A stretch of 64,000 nt of DNA from Paraburkholderia aromaticivorans (GTDB taxonomy: Bacteria; Pseudomonadota; Gammaproteobacteria; Burkholderiales; Burkholderiaceae). Made by a program: the position numbers and the translations under genes. Positions 13,030 to 22,200 of this stretch are shown here, piece after piece (within the stretch, counting starts at the first letter, position 1; every line of letters begins with the position of its first letter). The stretch is taken from contig NZ_CP022994.1 in NCBI RefSeq assembly GCF_002278075.1, forward strand, positions 1 to 64,000, written 5' to 3'. Under the pieces are notes generated by a model. The model saw only the letters and a program-made list of their open reading frames with translations, did no database searches and was not told the origin of the DNA.

Positions 13030-13803
13030 ATGACCGCACTGAACGAAGCAAACCAGGAACGGGCCGTAGCTGCCGGCCCGCTTCCCTCGAGAGACCAGGC
13101 CGTGTCCGATGCAGCAGAGCCGAATGCGGCGAGCGAGCAACTCGCGGAGCTCGCCGCTCAACTTCATCAAACAGCCGATGCGGTTGAGCCGGCGGTGCGG
13201 ATGGAGAAGGACCGCAAGCACCTGCAATTCATTGCAGGCTCGTCTGTCAAGCTGAACTTCATTCTCGCGACAGCGCTTCTGATCAGTGTCGTCGCGAATG
13301 GTGCGCTCGGTTGGCGTGCGTTCAACCCGGACCGCCAGTATTTCGCCTCCGACAACGGCCGCATCTTCCCGCTGATTCCGATGTCGCAGCCGTATCGCAA
13401 AGCGGCCGACGTGATCCAGTACGCGAAGGACACGATGAACCGTTCGTTCACGATGGACTTCCTCAACTGGCGTCAACAGCTCGAGGACATCCGCGGCAAT
13501 TACACGCGCGACGGCTTCAAGTCGTTCATCGCATCGCTGCAAGCCTCGGGCGTCTTGGCGACCGTGCGCGATCGCCGCATGAACATGTCGATCACTGCCG
13601 GCACTGGCGTTCTCACAAAGGAGGGCGTCGAGAACGGCGTCTACGTGTGGTACGTCGAGATGCCGATCGAGGTCAAGCTGTCGGGGCAGACGTCTGAGCT
13701 TCCTGCGCAGCGCTTCCTCGCAACGGTTCGGATCGAGCGAGTTTCCACGCTCGACTCCATTGAAGGCATCGGCGTCGGCCAACTGGTGACGAAGCCGCTT
13801 TGA
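13030..13803 (+). CDS. traM: DotI/IcmL-type conjugation protein (TraM)
   Basis: 257 residues; start at ATG 13030 supported by AAAGGAGGTGG. One membrane segment near residues 75-95 (FILATALLISVVANGALGW) anchors a periplasmic NTF2-like domain (VIQYAKDTMNRSFTMDFLNW; FIASLQASGVLATVRDRRMN), the DotI/IcmL pattern. DotI forms an inner-membrane ring of the type IVB secretion core. First gene of the transfer operon, followed by DotH and DotG equivalents in the standard IncI order. Confidence 0.93.
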   Translation: MTALNEANQERAVAAGPLPSRDQAVSDAAEPNAASEQLAELAAQLHQTADAVEPAVRMEKDRKHLQFIAGSSVKLNFILATALLISVVANGALGWRAFNPDRQYFASDNGRIFPLIPMSQPYRKAADVIQYAKDTMNRSFTMDFLNWRQQLEDIRGNYTRDGFKSFIASLQASGVLATVRDRRMNMSITAGTGVLTKEGVENGVYVWYVEMPIEVKLSGQTSELPAQRFLATVRIERVSTLDSIEGIGVGQLVTKPL

Positions 13804-13814
13804 GGACTCGAACG

Positions 13815-15005
13815 ATGAAACGACTCGCCCTTTTGCTCGTTGCACCGTTGGCGGCCAGCACACTCGCTCCGGCGATGGCTCAAAACGCGCAACAGCCTCA
13901 ACCCCAACCGGCGCAGCAGCAAAGCGCGGCACCGGCCGCGCAAGGTGTCGCAGCGCCTGCACCGGCACCGCAGCAGCCGCAACAAGCGCAAGCCCCGCAG
14001 TGGGTCAATGCGGGCGCACCGGCCGGCGCATTTCCGCCGCCGCCTGGTCAAGCGCCGATGAGCTCGCAGCAGCAAATTCAGGCTGCGTTCCCGCAAACCA
14101 ACTATGGAGCGGCGAATTATGCTGTGGCCGGACAAGCCCCGCAGGGCTACCCGCAGCAGTATCCGGCGGGAGCAGTACCTCAGAATGGCGTCGCGCCGAT
14201 GCCCCCGCTCGCGCCTCCGAGCAATTACGAACGCGCCGAGCAGGTCGTTTCGCCCTTCAGCAACGGCGAGATCGTCAAGCTGCGTCAGCAGCTCGATGAC
14301 TCGCGCAAGGCAAAGGCTTATCACCCTGTCAGGACCGTGCCCCGGATCAGCAGCATCTCGGTCGACCTCTCGCCCGGTGCCGCGCTCCCGATCGCGCGCG
14401 TGCTGCCCGGCGAGCAGACGACGCTGGTGTTCGTGGATTCGACGGGCGCGCCGTGGCCGCTCGCCGTTGCTCCGCGAGTTTCCGATGCCCGCTACTTCGA
14501 TGTCGAATGGTTGCAAGGCACGCCGTCCGTCGTGATCTCGGCGTTATCGGCCTATGAAGACGGTAATGTGACCGTCTTCCTTCAGGGCATGGCGACGCCG
14601 GTCGTGGTCAAGCTCGCCACCGGCGAGCCCGATTCGAAAGAGAAGAGCCGCGTTGTCGACTATCGCCTCGATCTGCGTGTGCCCGGCCGTGGTCCGAACG
14701 CACAAGCCCCGTTCCTCGGAGCCGGTCGTATCGCGCTGTACGACGACACGATGCAGGGATTCCTCGACGGCATTCCGCCGAGTGGCGCGAAGCGCGTGAC
14801 AGCGCATGGCGACGTACCGGCACGCACGCAGGTTTGGCAGTACGGCGACGCGATGTTCGTTCGCACGAACTACGACATTCAGACGGCATTCGATCAAAGC
14901 ATGTCTGCCGCCGACGGCACGCGCGTTTATCGGTTGCCGCCGACCCCTTACGTCACGCTGTCCGAGATGGGCCGGTCCGTGACGCTCCAACTCGACATCA
15001 ATTGA
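13815..15005 (+). CDS. traN: DotH/IcmK-type core protein (TraN)
   Basis: 396 residues. Signal peptide MKRLALLLVAPLAASTLAPA with cleavage around AMAQ, then a long Gln/Pro/Ala-rich linker (to about residue 150) and a folded C-terminal region containing VDLSPGAALPIARVLPGEQT and SVVISALSAYEDGNVTVFLQ, as in DotH/IcmK (VirB9-like outer-membrane core). ATG 13815 is preferred to an upstream in-frame start because it begins the signal peptide. It forms the outer-membrane ring with DotG and lipoproteins DotC/DotD, which are not in this window. Confidence 0.93.
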   Translation: MKRLALLLVAPLAASTLAPAMAQNAQQPQPQPAQQQSAAPAAQGVAAPAPAPQQPQQAQAPQWVNAGAPAGAFPPPPGQAPMSSQQQIQAAFPQTNYGAANYAVAGQAPQGYPQQYPAGAVPQNGVAPMPPLAPPSNYERAEQVVSPFSNGEIVKLRQQLDDSRKAKAYHPVRTVPRISSISVDLSPGAALPIARVLPGEQTTLVFVDSTGAPWPLAVAPRVSDARYFDVEWLQGTPSVVISALSAYEDGNVTVFLQGMATPVVVKLATGEPDSKEKSRVVDYRLDLRVPGRGPNAQAPFLGAGRIALYDDTMQGFLDGIPPSGAKRVTAHGDVPARTQVWQYGDAMFVRTNYDIQTAFDQSMSAADGTRVYRLPPTPYVTLSEMGRSVTLQLDIN

Positions 15006-15015
15006 GAGGCAGAGC

Positions 15016-16359
15016 ATGAGTACACAATCGGACGTCGGGCGCCAAAGCAAAATCGTCGCGATCGGGGTCATCGTGACGATCGCGGTTGTCGGCTATATCG
15101 CCGCGACCTACTTCGCCGACAGCTCGCGCAAGCAGTCGCAGATCAGCGCGGTGCAAACGCAAGGGCGCGGCACACCGACCAAAGAAAGCGAGCAGTATTC
15201 GCAGGTTCTCGACAAATACAACCGCACCAAGGCGACCGATGCCGAGCAGAACGGGCAGTCGTATCTGTCAGTGCTGTCGAGTCGTACGAACAACGTACCG
15301 GATCAGCCCGCGAGTGCGCCGCAGGCCCAGCCTCAAGCGCAGCAGGTCGTCTACTACCAGCAGCCGGCCCAGCAACAGAACCCGCAGCAGGACCAGCAGC
15401 GTCAGAAGGAAGTCAGTGACCAGATGCAGGGGTTGATGGCGAACTGGGCGCCGGTGCCGCATAGCACTGCGCGCGTTTCGACGGACAGCGCTGATTACGC
15501 GAAGTCGCTGATGCACGAGTCGGACACGCCGGCCCAGGTGCAACAGGCCGCCGCGGCGGCCGCAGCGAAAGTGAAGGTCGTCGAGGACTTCGCTCTTATC
15601 CCTGCCATGCTCCAGACGGCTATCGATACGGATGAGAATTCGGTCGTGCGGGCGTATATCCCGAACGGTCAGTACGCCGGTGCGGTGCTGTTCGCGATGG
15701 GCTACAAGCGAATCACCAACTCGGTCGACATGACGTTCTCGTACATGCAGTGGCAGGGCCACTCGTACAAGGTGACCGCGAAGGCTATGGATCAAACGAC
15801 GATGCGCACGGCGTTGTCGGGCGACGTCAACAACCGTTACTTCTCGCGCATCATCATCCCTGCCATCGCGATGGGCATTGGGCGAACTGGTCAACTCTTT
15901 GAGCAGGCGGCCGCGCAGAACATCATCACGCCGCAAGGCGGTGTCATCCAGACCTATCCGTCGACGCCAAGCTGGAGCGCTGTCGGTGGAACGATTGCGG
16001 GCGGTATGGGCCAGCAAGCGGGGCAGGTGCTGGCCAACGATGCGGCGAACATGCCAGTGAAGCAGGTTCTTATCCCGAAGGACACGCCTATCTGGATTCA
16101 GTTCATCGGCCCGGTGCTCGCGAGCGACGACGTTGCCGCTGGTGCGACGGGACCGACCCAACCTCGCCAGCCGATGGCTCCCGGAACCGATCCGCTCAGC
16201 GCCGTGGGTCAGCCGGCATCGCAACCGCCCAAGCTGAACGTTTCTCCCGTGGCTCCGAGCGGCTACGGCGGCTACAGCAATACGCCGTACAACATGCCTG
16301 GGTACACGCCTCCGAGCTATTACCAGCCGCCGGGATCGGGCTACTATCCTCAGCAATAA
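15016..16359 (+). CDS. traO: DotG/IcmE-type core protein (TraO)
   Basis: 447 residues. N-terminal inner-membrane helix (IVAIGVIVTIAVVGYIAATY), a Gln-rich periplasmic linker (QQVVYYQQPAQQQNPQQDQQ), then a VirB10/TrbI-like C-terminal domain (ILATALLISV-type beta core: VVRAYIPNGQYAGAVLFAMG; IIIPAIAMGIGRTGQLFEQA). DotG spans both membranes and forms the secretion channel. The C-terminus is Pro/Tyr/Gly-rich. Shorter than Legionella DotG because the pentapeptide-repeat region is absent, as in IncI TraO. Confidence 0.93.
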   Translation: MSTQSDVGRQSKIVAIGVIVTIAVVGYIAATYFADSSRKQSQISAVQTQGRGTPTKESEQYSQVLDKYNRTKATDAEQNGQSYLSVLSSRTNNVPDQPASAPQAQPQAQQVVYYQQPAQQQNPQQDQQRQKEVSDQMQGLMANWAPVPHSTARVSTDSADYAKSLMHESDTPAQVQQAAAAAAAKVKVVEDFALIPAMLQTAIDTDENSVVRAYIPNGQYAGAVLFAMGYKRITNSVDMTFSYMQWQGHSYKVTAKAMDQTTMRTALSGDVNNRYFSRIIIPAIAMGIGRTGQLFEQAAAQNIITPQGGVIQTYPSTPSWSAVGGTIAGGMGQQAGQVLANDAANMPVKQVLIPKDTPIWIQFIGPVLASDDVAAGATGPTQPRQPMAPGTDPLSAVGQPASQPPKLNVSPVAPSGYGGYSNTPYNMPGYTPPSYYQPPGSGYYPQQ

Positions 16360-16360
16360 T

Positions 16361-16389
16361 TCCGTATAATAGACACGATACGAAAAGGT
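16361..16389 (+). promoter_or_regulatory. Conserved upstream motif, copy 1
   Basis: ATTCCGTATAATAGACACG followed by ATACGAAAAGG lies before traP; a close relative (ATTCCGTATGCAAGACGTG then ATACAAAA) lies before the gene at 26349. TATAAT could be an internal -10. Role unknown; either an internal promoter or an RNA processing/regulatory site. Confidence 0.45.
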
Positions 16390-16396
16390 GCCCGAC

Positions 16397-17278
16397 ATGA
16401 GCGACCCGACAGGCAAGGATAAGCAGCCGGATTCCGGCGTAGACATTTTCAACATGAAGCCGGATGCGAAGAACGCGAGCGAATCAGGAAAAACGCAAGC
16501 CAGTGCAGCGCAGCCGAAGGCTTCCACGCTGCCGAGTTTCGTGTCGAAGCTCGGCCCGGTGCATTTCGCGATCGCCTGCGCTGTCGTCGCAGCGGCGTGG
16601 ATCGGCTGGCCGTATGTATTCAGCGGATCGTCTTCGGACAAATCGACGACCGCGCGCATGCTCAACCCCGATCAGGCAATGAGCGATGCAAGCCGGGCTC
16701 AACAGTATCAGCCCGTCGTGAATCAGCCCGCCACATCGCCGGCAGTCGCGGCCTCGAGCGTCACGGCCGCGACAGCAGCCCCGGCGAGCGACGTGACTGC
16801 GGTGGCTCCGGCAAGCGGTGCATCTGCGGCGACGGTAACCGCTGCGTCAGCGCCGGGTGGTGCGAGCGCGACCAGCACGCAAGCATCGCAACCGACAGCG
16901 AAGGAAACCGAGTTGCAGGCGAAGGTTGACGATCTGCAGAGCAAGCTCGCCACGGCCGAAGCGCAAGCGGCGAAGTGTCCTGCTCCGATCGCGACCGCGA
17001 GCACGAGCGTCAGCAAGCCGAGGCATCGGGTGCGTCACGTTTCGACCTCACCGCGTCGGTATGTAAGCACCACGCCGACGGCGACGACGCGTATTGGCGC
17101 CGGAACGACGAAACCGGGTGACTTCACGCTCAACACGGTCTACCGCGACCAGGCATGGATTCAGAATGCCGAGCGCACCTATGTCGTCCAAGCTGGCGAT
17201 GTCATCGATGGCATGCGCATCGTTCGTGTCGATGCCTCGACGCGTCAGGTTGTGACGTCGCTCGGCACCATTCGATAG
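16397..17278 (+). CDS. traP: DotF/IcmG-type protein (TraP)
   Basis: 293 residues from ATG 16397 (AAAGG SD). Cytoplasmic Lys/Asp-rich start, one membrane helix near residues 57-75 (FAIACAVVAAAWIGWPYVF), a low-complexity Ala/Thr/Ser linker, a short coiled coil (ETELQAKVDDLQSKLATAEA), and a C-terminal domain ending YVVQAGDVIDGMRIVRVDAS, typical of IcmG/TraP. DotF associates with the DotG channel at the inner membrane. Gene order confirms the assignment. Confidence 0.9.
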   Translation: MSDPTGKDKQPDSGVDIFNMKPDAKNASESGKTQASAAQPKASTLPSFVSKLGPVHFAIACAVVAAAWIGWPYVFSGSSSDKSTTARMLNPDQAMSDASRAQQYQPVVNQPATSPAVAASSVTAATAAPASDVTAVAPASGASAATVTAASAPGGASATSTQASQPTAKETELQAKVDDLQSKLATAEAQAAKCPAPIATASTSVSKPRHRVRHVSTSPRRYVSTTPTATTRIGAGTTKPGDFTLNTVYRDQAWIQNAERTYVVQAGDVIDGMRIVRVDASTRQVVTSLGTIR

Positions 17279-17290
17279 GAGCGCGACGCT

Positions 17291-17824
17291 ATGGATCTGG
17301 CTCAGATGGTCGTCCACTTCGCCAGCGATTTTTCGGTGGCGATGTGGCGATTCCTTTGGGTGCTCGGCGTAGTGGTCGGCATCCTGTACGTCGGGAACTC
17401 GCTGCTGCGTATGCAGCGCGCGTCGCGACTGCCGGGCCAGTCTCCGGTCACGATCGGTGACATTCTGCCGATCATCCTGATCGGCGGCCTGCTGTTGAAC
17501 CTGTCGCAGTTCATCAACGCGACGTGGAATTCGTTCGGCACCGGCTCAGTGAGCTACGGGCCGATTTCGTACAGTGGGGCGGCCGATTTCGGTCGCTTTG
17601 CGGACGCGATCAATGCAGTCCTAACGATCGCGAGTGTGGCGGGCGGCGTCTTCTTCTTTCGTGGCGTCGTCATTCTGAAAAAAGCATCGATGGACGGGCA
17701 GTCGTCACACGGTGCTGACGATTCTGTCTGGCGTGCCCTCACTCACATGGTGGGCGGGGCGATGCTGGTTCAGATCCCGGATGTTATCGAGGCGTTCCGG
17801 CAATCTTTCGGCCTCTACTGGTAG
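17291..17824 (+). CDS. traQ: IcmC/DotE-family membrane protein (TraQ)
   Basis: 177 residues with four predicted membrane segments (FLWVLGVVVGILYVG; ILPIILIGGLLLNLS; AVLTIASVAGGVFFFRGVVI; and a C-terminal hydrophobic stretch). The residues around the third segment and the Lys after it (FRGVVILKKASMDG) match the IcmC/DotE/TraQ pattern. It is an inner-membrane component of the type IVB apparatus with poorly known function. It begins 12 bp after traP. Confidence 0.87.
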   Translation: MDLAQMVVHFASDFSVAMWRFLWVLGVVVGILYVGNSLLRMQRASRLPGQSPVTIGDILPIILIGGLLLNLSQFINATWNSFGTGSVSYGPISYSGAADFGRFADAINAVLTIASVAGGVFFFRGVVILKKASMDGQSSHGADDSVWRALTHMVGGAMLVQIPDVIEAFRQSFGLYW

Positions 17825-17848
17825 TTCCACCTTGATAGGAGAAGATGT

Positions 17849-18322
17849 ATGAAAAAGGTAATGCTCAAGCCCATCGAGTGGCTCGGAGACCTCGGGCGTA
17901 AAGCGCACATTAGCGCGACGGCAAAGTGCGCGGACTATGTGGAATCGCGGACGCCGCGCGAGCGTCGCATCATGATGGCAAGCGCCGCGATGACCTTTAC
18001 GGGTCTGTTCGTCGCGACTGCGGCACACGCTCAGGCCACCAATGGTATTGCCGGGATGGTCGACTCAGCCGCCCAACAGGGCGATTCAATCAAGACCAAC
18101 CTCGGCAAGCTCTTCGCCGCCGTTGGGTTCGGCGGGGCAGGCTACGGCGGCTACAACTGGTGGCGCAAGGGTAAGGAAGGCGAGCATAGCCAGATCAAGG
18201 GCGGCCAGATTTTTGTTCCGATCTTGGCGGGTGCCGCTCTCGGCGCGACCGGCTTCGTGATGATCAAGGCCGGCGAAACGGTAGGTATCCAGAGCTCGTC
18301 GCAAGGCGCCCTGCCGCAGTAA
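17849..18322 (+). CDS. traR: IcmD/DotP-family membrane protein (TraR)
   Basis: 157 residues: a basic N-terminus, a hydrophobic segment around 48-62 (MASAAMTFTGLFVATAAHAQ, possibly a cleavable internal signal), a Gly-rich segment (FAAVGFGGAGYGGYNWW) and a third hydrophobic helix near the C-terminus (FVPILAGAALGATGFVMI). This matches the IcmD/DotP (TraR) small membrane proteins that sit with IcmC. A GATAGGAGAAG Shine-Dalgarno precedes it. Confidence 0.85.
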   Translation: MKKVMLKPIEWLGDLGRKAHISATAKCADYVESRTPRERRIMMASAAMTFTGLFVATAAHAQATNGIAGMVDSAAQQGDSIKTNLGKLFAAVGFGGAGYGGYNWWRKGKEGEHSQIKGGQIFVPILAGAALGATGFVMIKAGETVGIQSSSQGALPQ

Positions 18323-18341
18323 CCGCTCTCATACGGGGGAG

Positions 18342-18359
18342 GGCGGTCAACCGACCGCC
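18342..18359 (+). other. Intra-operon hairpin between traR and traT
   Basis: GGCGGTC-AACC-GACCGCC perfect stem without a T run, 11 bp before the traT start. Probably an mRNA-stabilising or partial attenuation hairpin. Confidence 0.45.
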
Positions 18360-18370
18360 TCTACTTAGCG

Positions 18371-19123
18371 ATGACGACAGACCGAACCGATATTCACGAC
18401 CCGGCCGACGTCGAGCTCGACAAGGTGCAGCCTAAGCCAAGCTTGGGCAGCAACTTCGAGAAGGCGGCGCACCCGGCTCTGCTCTTTTCGACGAAAAGCC
18501 GCGTTTGGGGCGACAAGCACCCGAGCGCGGTCGAGCCGACGGAACCCGAATTCGAGCAGCAGGATCTACGCCGCAAAACGCTCGTCGCCGACGGGCACCG
18601 TTGCATGTTCTGCGGCTTCTATTCGTCGCAGAACCAGGTTCACAACCTGAGCGACAACCATCGCGACGTGCGAGCAGAGAACCTGCGCGCCGCGGATCAT
18701 CTGTGCCACGGCTGGAACCATCTCGGCGAACTCGGCGAAGGCAACGCCGTGATCGCCTATCTGCCGGGACTGAGTGGGCAAGATGCGAACCATCTCCAGC
18801 GCACGATCATCGTTGCGATGCAGTCGGACGATCCTGTCGTGCGGGAGGATGCGAAGAAGCTGCTGAACTGGATGGCTTCGCATCGCGACTACGCGAAGGA
18901 CGCTTGGGGCACGAGTGACCCGGCTGTGTTCGCCGAGGCGATCGTTCGCCTCGAGGAGGAGGACCGGGAAAAGCGCGAGGTCGTCTTTCAAGACCTCGCC
19001 GTAGTTTTCAATCCTGGCCCGTACACGCAAGTCGCTGCGACGTGGGCGCGCGAATCTTACGGTACGTTGCCGGTCGGCAAGTGGGGCCAGGTGTATCACG
19101 ACGTTATGAACGCGCCTGCATAA
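18371..19123 (+). CDS. traT: IcmJ/DotN-type protein (TraT)
   Basis: 250-residue cytoplasmic protein. A zinc-binding HNH-like core is visible: CMFCGFYS around residues 78-85, then HRDVRAENLRAADHLCHGWN, giving CxxC plus C/H ligands as in IcmJ/DotN. In Legionella DotN is part of the DotL coupling complex and lacks nuclease activity despite the fold. Residues 100-250 are helical. No strong SD is evident; translation may depend on the hairpin just upstream. Confidence 0.88.
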   Translation: MTTDRTDIHDPADVELDKVQPKPSLGSNFEKAAHPALLFSTKSRVWGDKHPSAVEPTEPEFEQQDLRRKTLVADGHRCMFCGFYSSQNQVHNLSDNHRDVRAENLRAADHLCHGWNHLGELGEGNAVIAYLPGLSGQDANHLQRTIIVAMQSDDPVVREDAKKLLNWMASHRDYAKDAWGTSDPAVFAEAIVRLEEEDREKREVVFQDLAVVFNPGPYTQVAATWARESYGTLPVGKWGQVYHDVMNAPA

Positions 19124-19134
19124 AAGGAACGAAC

Positions 19135-22100
19135 ATGGGCTTTCTGGACAAGGGTGTAACCGCGATCGAGGACACGCTCGCTTATCTCGCGCGTTACTGG
19201 ATCGGCAAGGACTTCGCCGGATACTGCGAGCTGGCGACGGCCGTGGGCCTGACGGAAGAAGACATCAAGCGGCACCCGGGCCTGAAAGACCCGTACATCG
19301 TCGTCGACAACAAGCTCGCGCTGCTGACCGCGTTCGACGTGCAGGGCACGTATCAGATCCTGTCGGATCAAGACTTCGGGAAGATGATCGACAACCTGCG
19401 CGTGAAGATGAACGGCTATATGAAGCGCTACGGCCACTCGATCACGTTCGGTTTCGAGCGAGATCCCGATCGATCGCTTGACGAGCTGATGCGTCTTGCC
19501 GAGCCGCAGATCAATGCGGCTCGGCGTATCGGCCTGAAGTCGGAGGACATCATTCTGGACCGCGTGCGGCGTAATGCTCCGCTCGTCGCGTGGGAACAGA
19601 ACCTGATGATCGTGTACACGCACATGAACGTCATGAGCCCCGAGGAGATGAAGCGGGAACTCAAGGAACGGTCGGTGGATGCGCAGAAACACAATCTGCC
19701 GCGCATCGAATTCGGTCAGAATCCCGCGTCAGTGATAATGGCGATGAAATATCGTCACGACACGATGGTGGATCGCGTGCGTCATGACTTCGAGCGCAGC
19801 GGCTCGGAAGGGCGGCCGGGCATCATGCTCCGGCCGATCAGCGCGCACGAAGCGATCAAGCGCGTGCGGATCATGGTCAATCGCGAACGGACCTCGCAGA
19901 AGTTTCGACCGGTGCTTCCCGGCGATCGCTTTATCCCGCGTGGCCGGGAAGACAAGCACGATCACTCGGACCTCTCGGCGCCGCCGGTCAACTATCAGGT
20001 TTGCACGAACGACGTGACGAACCATCGCGAGATCATCAAGACGGACGACCTCTGGCACGGCAACATGTCGATGGAGCTCGGGCCGCAGGAACCGCAGCCG
20101 TTTTCGTCGCTGTTCGCTTCGATCGACCGCGAAATCCCGTGGCGCGTTCGCGTCGATCTGAATCCCGGTGGCCTCAATGAGATGCGGGCTCGGCAAATGA
20201 TGGTCGCGTTCGTGGGCATGCTGCCCAGCAACCGCCAGATCCGACAGTCGTTTATCGACCTGAACGAGCGATCGAAGGAAGACGCGATCTGCTCAATGAA
20301 ATTCGCCGTGTCCACCTGGTCGCCTTCCGAGCGCGAAACGAAGCGCCGAATGGCAGCGCTCGAGAAGTCGATTCAGTCGTGGGGCATCTGCCAAGTGACG
20401 TCGGTACACGGCGATCCGCTGGCTGCGTGGGCGTCCACCATTCCGGGCTTTACGACGAAGAACATCGCGAACCGCATGGTGCCGCCGCTGCCCGATGCGC
20501 TGTATCTCTTGCCGTTGCAGCGGCCGGCGACGCCGTGGGGCGACGGCGGTTCGTTGATTGTTCGCACGCCCGACGGGAAAATCTATCCGATCCAGTTGGG
20601 CAGTCGCCTGCAGGACACGTGGATCGAGCTTATCAGTGCGCCTCCGGGCAGCGGTAAGTCGGTTCTCATGAACTCGATGAACAGCGCGACGGTTCACCGC
20701 GCCGGCAACGTTCGCCTGCCGTTGATGACCATTATCGATGTCGGCCCGTCTTCGTCCGGCCTTATCCAGTTGATCAAGGATTCGTTGCCGGAGCATCGCA
20801 AAAGCGAGGCTGTGTATCTTCGCCTGCAGAACTCGGTCGACTATGCGACCAATCCGTATGACACGCAGCTCGGCGCGCGCTCGCCGACGTCGCGCGAGAC
20901 CGAATTCCTCGTCGATCTGATGACGCTGTTCTGTACCGATCCCGGCACCAAGAAAGCGCCTGCGGGTTGCTCGCAGGTGAACGAGATGCTGCTACGGATT
21001 GCCTACGAGGATCGTGCGACGAAGAACCCGCACATGTACGAGCCGCATATCGACCGGACGGTCGACGATGTGCTCGAGTCGTCGGGCCTGAAGGAACAGT
21101 ATTCGGAAGAGTGGTGGTCGGTCGCGAAGTGGTGGGAAGTGACCGATATGCTGTTCAAGGCTGGCTACGTGCGCGAGGCTTCGCTCGCGCAGCGCCAAGC
21201 CGTTCCTGTGCTGCAGGATTTCAGCGCATATCTGAACGACGAGTCGATCCGCGACCTGTTCGGCGACGCTAGGGTCGAAGGCACTAACGAGCCGCTGCTC
21301 AAATACATGTACCGTTGCTTCTCGGTGGCGACGTCGAACTACGCGCTTTTCGCCGGCCGCACGCGCTTCGAGCTGAACAGCGAGACGCGCGTCATTTCGA
21401 TCGACCTGAACGACGTGATTGGCGGGAAAACGCCCGAGGGCATGCTTCGTACCGCCGCCATGTACATGTTCGCGCGGCAGATGGCAGCAAAGAACTATTT
21501 CCTCCGCGAGGAAGTGGTTTTGCCCGTGATCCCCGAGATGTATCAGGACTATCACCTGAAGCGGGTAGCGGACGTTCAAGACGAGCAGAAGACCATCGCT
21601 TACGACGAAGTGCATAACACTGGCGGTCAGCAGGCGTTCGTGCAGACGATGATCAAGGACGGGCGAGAAGGGCGTAAGTGGGGTATCCGTATCGTCAACG
21701 CCTCGCAGTACCTCGCCGACTATCCGGAAGAGCTGCTCAACGCGGCGACGGCAGTCTATGTGATGCGCGGCGGCAACGCGGCCGACGAGTCGATTCTGCG
21801 CACGCTCTACAACGTTTCCGAAGAAGCGATCCGACGGCTGCAACGCGAAGCCGTCGGTCCGGGCCCCGAAGGCGGCAACTTCCTCGCGCTGTTTAAGACG
21901 AAGGTCGGCTTCGTCGTGCAGCTCCTTACCAACACCGTGGGTCCGATCGAGCTGTGGGCGTTCTCGACGACGCAGGAAGACGTCGCGCTGCGCAACCGGC
22001 TTTACAAACGAATCGGGCCTTACGAAGCGCGCAAGCTGCTCGCTGAGCACTTCCCGCTGGGGACCGCGTTGGAGACGATTGAGCACATGCGCACCGAATC

Positions 22101-22200
22101 GTCGGAGAAAGAGGACGTGTCCGTCGTCGAGCGACTGGCGGGCAAGCTGGTCGAGGCGTACACGCGCAACATCAGGAAGCAACGGGAGTTGGCCGTATGA
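19135..22200 (+). CDS. traU: DotO/IcmB-type ATPase (TraU)
   Basis: 1021 residues from ATG 19135 (AAAAGGAACG upstream); longer open frame rejected since it overlaps traT. N-terminal VirB4-like region, Walker A PPGSGKS at about 503-509 (Lys508), and Walker B region near YDEVHNTGGQQAF (about residue 824). DotO/IcmB is a cytoplasmic VirB4-family ATPase that docks under the secretion channel and powers assembly and transfer. It overlaps the next start by 4 bp. Confidence 0.94.
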   Translation: MGFLDKGVTAIEDTLAYLARYWIGKDFAGYCELATAVGLTEEDIKRHPGLKDPYIVVDNKLALLTAFDVQGTYQILSDQDFGKMIDNLRVKMNGYMKRYGHSITFGFERDPDRSLDELMRLAEPQINAARRIGLKSEDIILDRVRRNAPLVAWEQNLMIVYTHMNVMSPEEMKRELKERSVDAQKHNLPRIEFGQNPASVIMAMKYRHDTMVDRVRHDFERSGSEGRPGIMLRPISAHEAIKRVRIMVNRERTSQKFRPVLPGDRFIPRGREDKHDHSDLSAPPVNYQVCTNDVTNHREIIKTDDLWHGNMSMELGPQEPQPFSSLFASIDREIPWRVRVDLNPGGLNEMRARQMMVAFVGMLPSNRQIRQSFIDLNERSKEDAICSMKFAVSTWSPSERETKRRMAALEKSIQSWGICQVTSVHGDPLAAWASTIPGFTTKNIANRMVPPLPDALYLLPLQRPATPWGDGGSLIVRTPDGKIYPIQLGSRLQDTWIELISAPPGSGKSVLMNSMNSATVHRAGNVRLPLMTIIDVGPSSSGLIQLIKDSLPEHRKSEAVYLRLQNSVDYATNPYDTQLGARSPTSRETEFLVDLMTLFCTDPGTKKAPAGCSQVNEMLLRIAYEDRATKNPHMYEPHIDRTVDDVLESSGLKEQYSEEWWSVAKWWEVTDMLFKAGYVREASLAQRQAVPVLQDFSAYLNDESIRDLFGDARVEGTNEPLLKYMYRCFSVATSNYALFAGRTRFELNSETRVISIDLNDVIGGKTPEGMLRTAAMYMFARQMAAKNYFLREEVVLPVIPEMYQDYHLKRVADVQDEQKTIAYDEVHNTGGQQAFVQTMIKDGREGRKWGIRIVNASQYLADYPEELLNAATAVYVMRGGNAADESILRTLYNVSEEAIRRLQREAVGPGPEGGNFLALFKTKVGFVVQLLTNTVGPIELWAFSTTQEDVALRNRLYKRIGPYEARKLLAEHFPLGTALETIEHMRTESSEKEDVSVVERLAGKLVEAYTRNIRKQRELAV

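Noticed and set aside
12964..13968. A 334-codon antisense frame over the traM region
   Set aside because: Arg/His-rich shadow of the traM and traN frames; no SD and no protein-like features.
15268..16665. A 465-codon antisense frame over traO
   Set aside because: Shadow frame of high-GC coding DNA; composition is Arg/Val/His-biased and the tra operon reads clearly on the other strand.
20992..22182. A 396-codon antisense frame over traU
   Set aside because: Mirror of the traU ATPase; no start signal and no family character.
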